Position numbers and translations under genes: made by a program. A stretch of DNA of 64,000 nt, taken from positions 86,218 through 150,217 of the forward strand of contig JBIQKZ010000009.1 in NCBI GenBank assembly GCA_044464765.1, written 5' to 3'. Of this stretch, positions 59,526-64,000 are shown piece after piece. The DNA comes from JBIQKZ01 sp044464765 (GTDB lineage: Bacteria > Pseudomonadota > Gammaproteobacteria > Burkholderiales > Burkholderiaceae_B). The notes under the pieces are model-generated. The model was not told the origin of the DNA, made no database searches, and saw only the letters and a list, made by a program, of their open reading frames with translations. The number at the start of each line of letters is the position of its first letter. Positions within the stretch are counted from its first letter, which is position 1.

Positions 59526-59536
59526 GGTCCCACCCA

Positions 59537-60955
59537 TCACGCTCGACCGTACTGATCCTTAAAGCGCACAATATCATCTTCCCCCAAATAGGAACCTGAC
59601 TGCACTTCTATCAGTTCCAGCGGAATCACGCCGGGGTTTTCCAGCGAATGGGTTTGCCCAATAGGAATGTAAGACGACTGGTTTTCAGTGATGATATAGG
59701 TCTTGTCGCCATTCGTGACCTTAGCCGTACCGCTAACTACCACCCAATGTTCGGCGCGATGGTGGTGCATCTGCACCGATAACTTGGCACCTGGCTTAAC
59801 CGTAATGCGCTTCACCTGATAACGGTGGCCTTGGTCGATGGAATCGTAAAGTCCCCAGGGGCGATAGACCTCACGGTGATTAATATGTTCGGTACGCTGA
59901 GTATCGCGCAGGCGCTGGACGATCTGCCGAACATCTTGTACGCGGTCTTTGTGTGCCACCAGTACGGCATCTTTGGTTTCCACCACTACCAGATCCTGCA
60001 CCCCCACGGTCGCGACCAAACGGCTATCGGCACGGACCAGCGTGTTTGCAGTTTGTTCGGCTAAAACATCGCCACGCAGGGCGTTGCCGTTTTCATCCTT
60101 TTCAAGTACATCGAGTAAGGCACTCCATGCGCCCACGTCATTCCAGCCAGCATCCAGGGCGACCATGGCGGCTGCATCGGTGTGTTCCATGACGGCATAG
60201 TCGATAGAGTCCGACGGGCAAGCTTCGAACGCTGCCTTGTCGATGCGGACGAAATCCATATCGCAAGTAGCGGCTGTAAGGGCTTGATGGCACGCTGCCA
60301 GCATGACGGGCTGATATTTCTCCAGCTCCTGCAAATAAACACTGGCCCGGAACATAAACATGCCGCTGTTCCAGAAATGTTGTTCTGACGCCATATATTC
60401 CGCCGCGTGTTTCGCATCGGGTTTTTCGACAAAACGGTGGACGCTTGCGCCGAACTCTCCGATGGGATCTCCGCACTCGATGTAGCCGTAACCCGTTTCG
60501 GCTCGGACTGGGACAATGCCAAAGGTTACCAGCTTGCCCTGCCCCGCCAAAATGGCCGCCTGCAAGACCGCTTGATGAAAGGCAGGTACATTTTGAATGA
60601 TGTGGTCGGCAGCCAGCACTAGCAATAACGGATCATTATCATCCACCATTGCATGTAATGCTGCTAAAGCAAGTGCGGGCGCAGTATTGCGCCCGCAAGG
60701 CTCAAGCAAGATGCTGGCATCCTCGGTACCGATCTGACGCAATTGCTCTGCAGCCAGAAAGCGATGCTGTTCGTTGCAGATGATAAGGGGTGATTGGCAA
60801 CTCAGGCCATCTAGCCGCTGCAAGGTTTGTTGCAGCATGGATGCTTCACCCGACAAAGGCAGAAACTGCTTGGGCTTGTGCTCGCGCGAAAGCGGCCAAA
60901 GGCGTGTGCCGGAACCACCAGCAAGGACTACTGGTTGCAGAATAGGTGCGACCAC
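59537..60955 (-). CDS. manC: Mannose-1-phosphate guanylyltransferase / mannose-6-phosphate isomerase
   Basis: A 472-residue bifunctional ManC/AlgA-type enzyme. N-terminal nucleotidyltransferase: VVLAGGSGTRLWPLSREHKP, FVEKPDAKHAAEYM; C-terminal cupin isomerase: YRPWGLYDSIDQGHRYQVKR, LSVQMHHHRAEHWVVVSGTA, with metal-binding His and Glu. It makes GDP-mannose for the polysaccharide. It is convergent with the wbaP-type gene. Confidence 0.94.
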   Translation of the reverse strand: MVAPILQPVVLAGGSGTRLWPLSREHKPKQFLPLSGEASMLQQTLQRLDGLSCQSPLIICNEQHRFLAAEQLRQIGTEDASILLEPCGRNTAPALALAALHAMVDDNDPLLLVLAADHIIQNVPAFHQAVLQAAILAGQGKLVTFGIVPVRAETGYGYIECGDPIGEFGASVHRFVEKPDAKHAAEYMASEQHFWNSGMFMFRASVYLQELEKYQPVMLAACHQALTAATCDMDFVRIDKAAFEACPSDSIDYAVMEHTDAAAMVALDAGWNDVGAWSALLDVLEKDENGNALRGDVLAEQTANTLVRADSRLVATVGVQDLVVVETKDAVLVAHKDRVQDVRQIVQRLRDTQRTEHINHREVYRPWGLYDSIDQGHRYQVKRITVKPGAKLSVQMHHHRAEHWVVVSGTAKVTNGDKTYIITENQSSYIPIGQTHSLENPGVIPLELIEVQSGSYLGEDDIVRFKDQYGRA

Positions 60956-61064
60956 TTAAGGTTTCCTTAGTTGCTCATTTGTGCGCGAGAATAAAAACCA
61001 TCTGCACATTATGGAGTTGACCGAATGTTGACGTACGGTAGGACGTCTCACGTTAGTTACGAAG

Positions 61065-62249
61065 TTAGCGCGGATGACGTGCAATTGCCGCTTCATACTC
61101 GGATGTCAACGACTTAACAATAGTCGGCCAAATATAACGCTTTTGAACCAAATCACGCCCCATATTTCCCATAGCACTACGTTGCTCAGGGTTACGCAAT
61201 AAGGTTTCAAGTGCAGTAGCCACCTCTGTCACGTCGCAACGGGTAATAAGCCCGGCTCCGGCGCGCTTAACCTCGCCATGAATCTTCACTTGATCAGAAA
61301 TCACTACTGGAAGTTTGCAGGCCATAGCTTCAGCGATCACCATACCAAAATTTTCGGAATAAGACGGTAGTGCGAATACATCTGCATCTACATAGGCCTG
61401 CACCACGTCTGCTCCTTGCAGGGAGCCTACAAAATGTACCGTAGACTCGAGGCCGCGCTCTTGCACCCAACTACGTACCTCTTTCCCATAATCGTCGTTC
61501 TCAGGGCCTGCAATTATAAGCTGCACCTCGGGCAGTTTATGCCTAAGCGCATCAAACGCGGGGATCAGAATATCTAGCCCTTTTATAAAATGCAGGCGCC
61601 CCAAGAATAGCACTACTGGGGCTTCTCCTAAGCCAAAACGGGCGCGTAGTGCGCCACGCCTAGGCAATACTTGATAATCGCGCCAATTCAAACCATTCGG
61701 TACTACAAATGATGGGGCTTGCAGACAAAGGAACGAAGCTCGATCACGCTCATCCTCGGCTGTGTAATGAATGGCATTAGCATTATGTAGGTTAGGCAGG
61801 TCGAACCAGCGCTCATATAAACGTTTAAGTCTTAGGGGGCCCGTACTTCTGCTGTAAAGATATGGATCAAGCGAGCCATGTGGGGAAATGATGTAGGGCA
61901 CGTTTTGCTTACGTGCTTGGTAAGCCGTGTAAGTAGGAGGAAAACGATAAAGACCATGAACATGAGCAATATCAAAATTTTTCAGCTCTTTTCTTAAATA
62001 GAGTGCCATTCCCAATGAGATATTTAGTGCGCTAAATTGCACTGCACAAAAACGTATTTGAACGTAGCTATTATCCAAAGTCGCTCTACCACTTCCTCGA
62101 TACGTACCGCGCGGGTAGTCTGCGTTACTCGTCAGGATGTGTACATCGTGCCCTGCTTCCGCTTGCGCACGGGCTAACTGTGGCAAAAGAATAGCTGGCC
62201 CCCCGTAACGGGGTGACATTGTTTGCTGCACGTGTAGAATTTTCAACAC
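61065..62249 (-). CDS. Family-4 glycosyltransferase
   Basis: A 394-residue GT-B enzyme: N-terminal MSPRYGGPAILLPQLARAQA, C-terminal GT4 motif LFLGRLHFIKGLDILIPAFD, then LPSYSENFGMVIAEAMACKL with the E-x7-E nucleotide-sugar site. It adds a sugar to the lipid-linked repeat unit in the cytoplasm. The 309-base gap after its start (62250-62558) holds nothing I can identify. The donor cannot be told; GDP-mannose is available from manC. Confidence 0.9.
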   Translation of the reverse strand: MLKILHVQQTMSPRYGGPAILLPQLARAQAEAGHDVHILTSNADYPRGTYRGSGRATLDNSYVQIRFCAVQFSALNISLGMALYLRKELKNFDIAHVHGLYRFPPTYTAYQARKQNVPYIISPHGSLDPYLYSRSTGPLRLKRLYERWFDLPNLHNANAIHYTAEDERDRASFLCLQAPSFVVPNGLNWRDYQVLPRRGALRARFGLGEAPVVLFLGRLHFIKGLDILIPAFDALRHKLPEVQLIIAGPENDDYGKEVRSWVQERGLESTVHFVGSLQGADVVQAYVDADVFALPSYSENFGMVIAEAMACKLPVVISDQVKIHGEVKRAGAGLITRCDVTEVATALETLLRNPEQRSAMGNMGRDLVQKRYIWPTIVKSLTSEYEAAIARHPR

Positions 62250-62558
62250 AAAGTATCCTTATGAGTAGTCGTCGCTATTTTATTCATTTTCAAGCAGCCG
62301 CACGTACGGGCGCAGGCCGGTTTAACGTAAGCTAACCCTCAGTAGGGTGGTGACAATCTTTGCGAAACGTGGAGTAGCTGCAACTTAGGCTCCAATGTAA
62401 TGACCCAGCGGAACCCACTCAGCTCATGCAGCAAATGCTCGCGCCGGGTTTCTCATAGTCTACGTCTGATGTGGGACCAGTGGTTATAAGGCCTATCCTG
62501 TCGCGTAAGGTCTCAGTGCTAATGTAGTCTGAATCTTTGCCACTCAGGAGAGACGTCA

Positions 62559-63824
62559 TCAACTAGATTTCCAACTAGCTTTAAGCAGGCTATTATCTTT
62601 ACTTCCATGTGCGATCTGGTTAATAGAAAACAAAGAAACCAAGAACAACATAAAATTTGGTGAGAAATAGCCTACACCTCTAAAGAAAAATTCAACCAAC
62701 GATGCAAACGCGATAGTCATTAGGCACCTTAATTTCTGTATCTCGTTCGTATCAAAATTTTTATAACCAATATTTTTTACGTCATTAATATTTTTAAAAT
62801 ACCAGAATAAATAATATAAATACCATATGGTAAAGATCAAACCAATTATTCCAAACTCCGATATTATTTTTGCCGCCATAAATCCACCGTCTTCTAAATT
62901 AAGATAATTACTATTCGTTAGCTTTAAGATTTCTGATGACACAGTAGCTAGGGTCGTTGTACTTTGTCCAAGCATTTGATACCCAAGGCCAAACAATTGA
63001 GCGATATTAAAATTTTCATACGCCAATTGCCACCCCTGAATATAAACTAAAGTGGTCAAGTTTTGAGAGTCAGAGAATGATAATCGATCAGAAAAATAAG
63101 AGATATCACGAATTAAATAGAAGATAGCCACCAAAGACGAGCAACTCATAAGAGCAAAAGCTATATAAATGCTTCGCTTTCTAAGCCGCACCGTAGCAAT
63201 AATTATTGCCAATAAAGAAAAAACCAATAAAGTAAGGCTTGGAAACAAGAAGCTAAGCAATAATAATATTACTATTAACCAGAAAGAACGCTGCAGTCGA
63301 CAATTTACTACATAGGCACAGACAAAGACCCCTAGCGCCAAGGAAAAATGGCTCTGCTCACTAAATGGAAATACCGATTTATGCACGTCGGAATATCCAA
63401 GAATAGAAGGTTTCCATATTAGACTAATGTAGCCTACAAAAAATAATACAAAAATGCTATTTTTAATAGCAGTATTTAATGCTTGATAATTTAAAGAGAC
63501 CATCAAAGATGAAAAAACGAGCGCAGCCAAAATCACAAAAATAAAGGCTGTAGAATATATAGGTTTTAGTTCGCCGTAGACGAAAAAAGAATTTGCTGAT
63601 GATATTATTAAGAGTAAAAATACAAACAGAACATACTTTATGTTTGAATTTGAAAAACACAATCTATTGATTCCGAAACGCAAAGGTAAGGAAACAAGTA
63701 ACAGGGCGGAGAACATCAATATCCCAGGCGCTACTGACTCAGCACTGAGCATATTATTTATTAATGGGGGCAACATCATCATTAACAAAAAGTAAAAAGA
63801 AAGTTCTAACGGTCGAATTCGCAT
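62559..63824 (-). CDS. Wzy-like O-antigen/polysaccharide polymerase
   Basis: A 421-residue integral membrane protein with about ten to twelve hydrophobic segments (LLMMMLPPLI, ILMFSALLLVSLPLRF, FIFVILAALVFSSLMVSL) and one large loop near residues 270-330, the layout of Wzy/O-antigen ligase-type proteins. Similarity is by topology, since Wzy sequences vary. ATG 63824 is chosen; an earlier ATG at 63881 lacks support. The gene is visibly richer in A and T than its neighbours, usual for polymerases exchanged between strains. The flippase would lie outside. Confidence 0.72.
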   Translation of the reverse strand: MRIRPLELSFYFLLMMMLPPLINNMLSAESVAPGILMFSALLLVSLPLRFGINRLCFSNSNIKYVLFVFLLLIISSANSFFVYGELKPIYSTAFIFVILAALVFSSLMVSLNYQALNTAIKNSIFVLFFVGYISLIWKPSILGYSDVHKSVFPFSEQSHFSLALGVFVCAYVVNCRLQRSFWLIVILLLLSFLFPSLTLLVFSLLAIIIATVRLRKRSIYIAFALMSCSSLVAIFYLIRDISYFSDRLSFSDSQNLTTLVYIQGWQLAYENFNIAQLFGLGYQMLGQSTTTLATVSSEILKLTNSNYLNLEDGGFMAAKIISEFGIIGLIFTIWYLYYLFWYFKNINDVKNIGYKNFDTNEIQKLRCLMTIAFASLVEFFFRGVGYFSPNFMLFLVSLFSINQIAHGSKDNSLLKASWKSS

Positions 63825-63881
63825 ACTACTCTCGATAAATATATAGCAATATCGTTGGAAAGTTTTACTTGGCCAGCTCAA

Positions 63882-63963
63882 AATAAATCAGGTTTTAATA
63901 AGACGTCGCGATAGTCACACGGTACCACGTTGTTGTTTACTACCGAGTTGTTCCTGATTTATT
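63882..63963. repeat. Inverted repeat near window edge
   Basis: AATAAATCAGG (63882-63892) and CCTGATTTATT (63953-63963) are exact complements, 60 bases apart, in the noncoding region upstream of the polymerase gene. It could be a regulatory stem or an insertion-sequence footprint; the region otherwise shows no gene up to 64000. Confidence 0.4.
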
Positions 63964-64000
63964 CATTTTCACCTACCGCCGCTGTCCGCTGAGCGGTTTT

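Overview
The window is chromosomal DNA of a betaproteobacterium, most likely of the family Alcaligenaceae (Pusillimonas/Candidimonas/Bordetella-like). This is inferred from gene families and style: many IclR, LysR and TetR regulators, branched-chain-amino-acid-type ABC transporters attached to aromatic catabolic genes, and high GC in most genes. No rRNA, tRNA or CRISPR array was found.

Region A (1-18000) is a catabolic locus for a pyridine-type N-heterocycle. A leftward operon encodes the lower nicotinate pathway: 2,5-dihydroxypyridine dioxygenase (nicX), N-formylmaleamate deformylase (nicD) and a maleamate amidohydrolase (nicF). An IclR regulator lies next to it. A rightward operon encodes a Rieske oxygenase, its PDR-type reductase, a second NicF-like amidohydrolase and a complete Liv-type importer with a fused permease-ATPase. 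Matching 15-bp inverted repeats in front of both operons suggest shared IclR control. To the left are a CoxG protein, a flavodoxin, a ferredoxin reductase, an MFS transporter, another IclR regulator and a frameshifted amidase.

Region B (18100-22700) is a scarred accessory island. A midA remnant is fused to a fragment of a defence-type gene. Three toxin-antitoxin modules follow (HipBA, Phd/RelE-ParE, VapBC), and two of them have conspicuous repeat operators. An MFS transporter and a lytic transglycosylase come next.

Region C (24991-32463) is a four-gene leftward operon: an NfrA-like TPR outer-membrane protein, an NfrB-like membrane glycosyltransferase ending in an MshEN c-di-GMP-binding domain, a BcsB-like periplasmic protein, and UDP-GlcNAc 2-epimerase. 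It looks like a c-di-GMP-controlled surface-glycan secretion system related to the phage N4 receptor of E. coli. A spermidine-synthase-like protein, a DUF481 outer-membrane protein and a 198-nt nested palindrome follow.

Region D (35139-48225) is a second catabolic locus: a luciferase-like monooxygenase, Gfo/Idh/MocA oxidoreductase, TetR, a flavin reductase fused to an IclR effector domain, a 3-hydroxyisobutyrate-dehydrogenase-like enzyme, LysR with a Gly/Ala insertion, FAD monooxygenase, aldehyde and aryl-alcohol dehydrogenases, an orphan ABC binding protein and a VanA-like Rieske oxygenase. The substrate is not evident; an aromatic or heterocycle bearing an alcohol or ether side chain fits.

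Region E (48240-50460) holds HicAB and BrnT/BrnA-like modules, a VanZ-family gene, mirrored decayed copies of hicA and vanZ, and a transposase fragment. Region F (50466-64000) is an exopolysaccharide/capsule locus: Wzc kinase, Wza exporter, Wzb-like phosphatase, MORN protein, YjbH- and YjbE/GfcA-like proteins, then WbaP/WcaJ, ManC, a family-4 glycosyltransferase and an AT-rich Wzy-like polymerase. It continues past the right edge.
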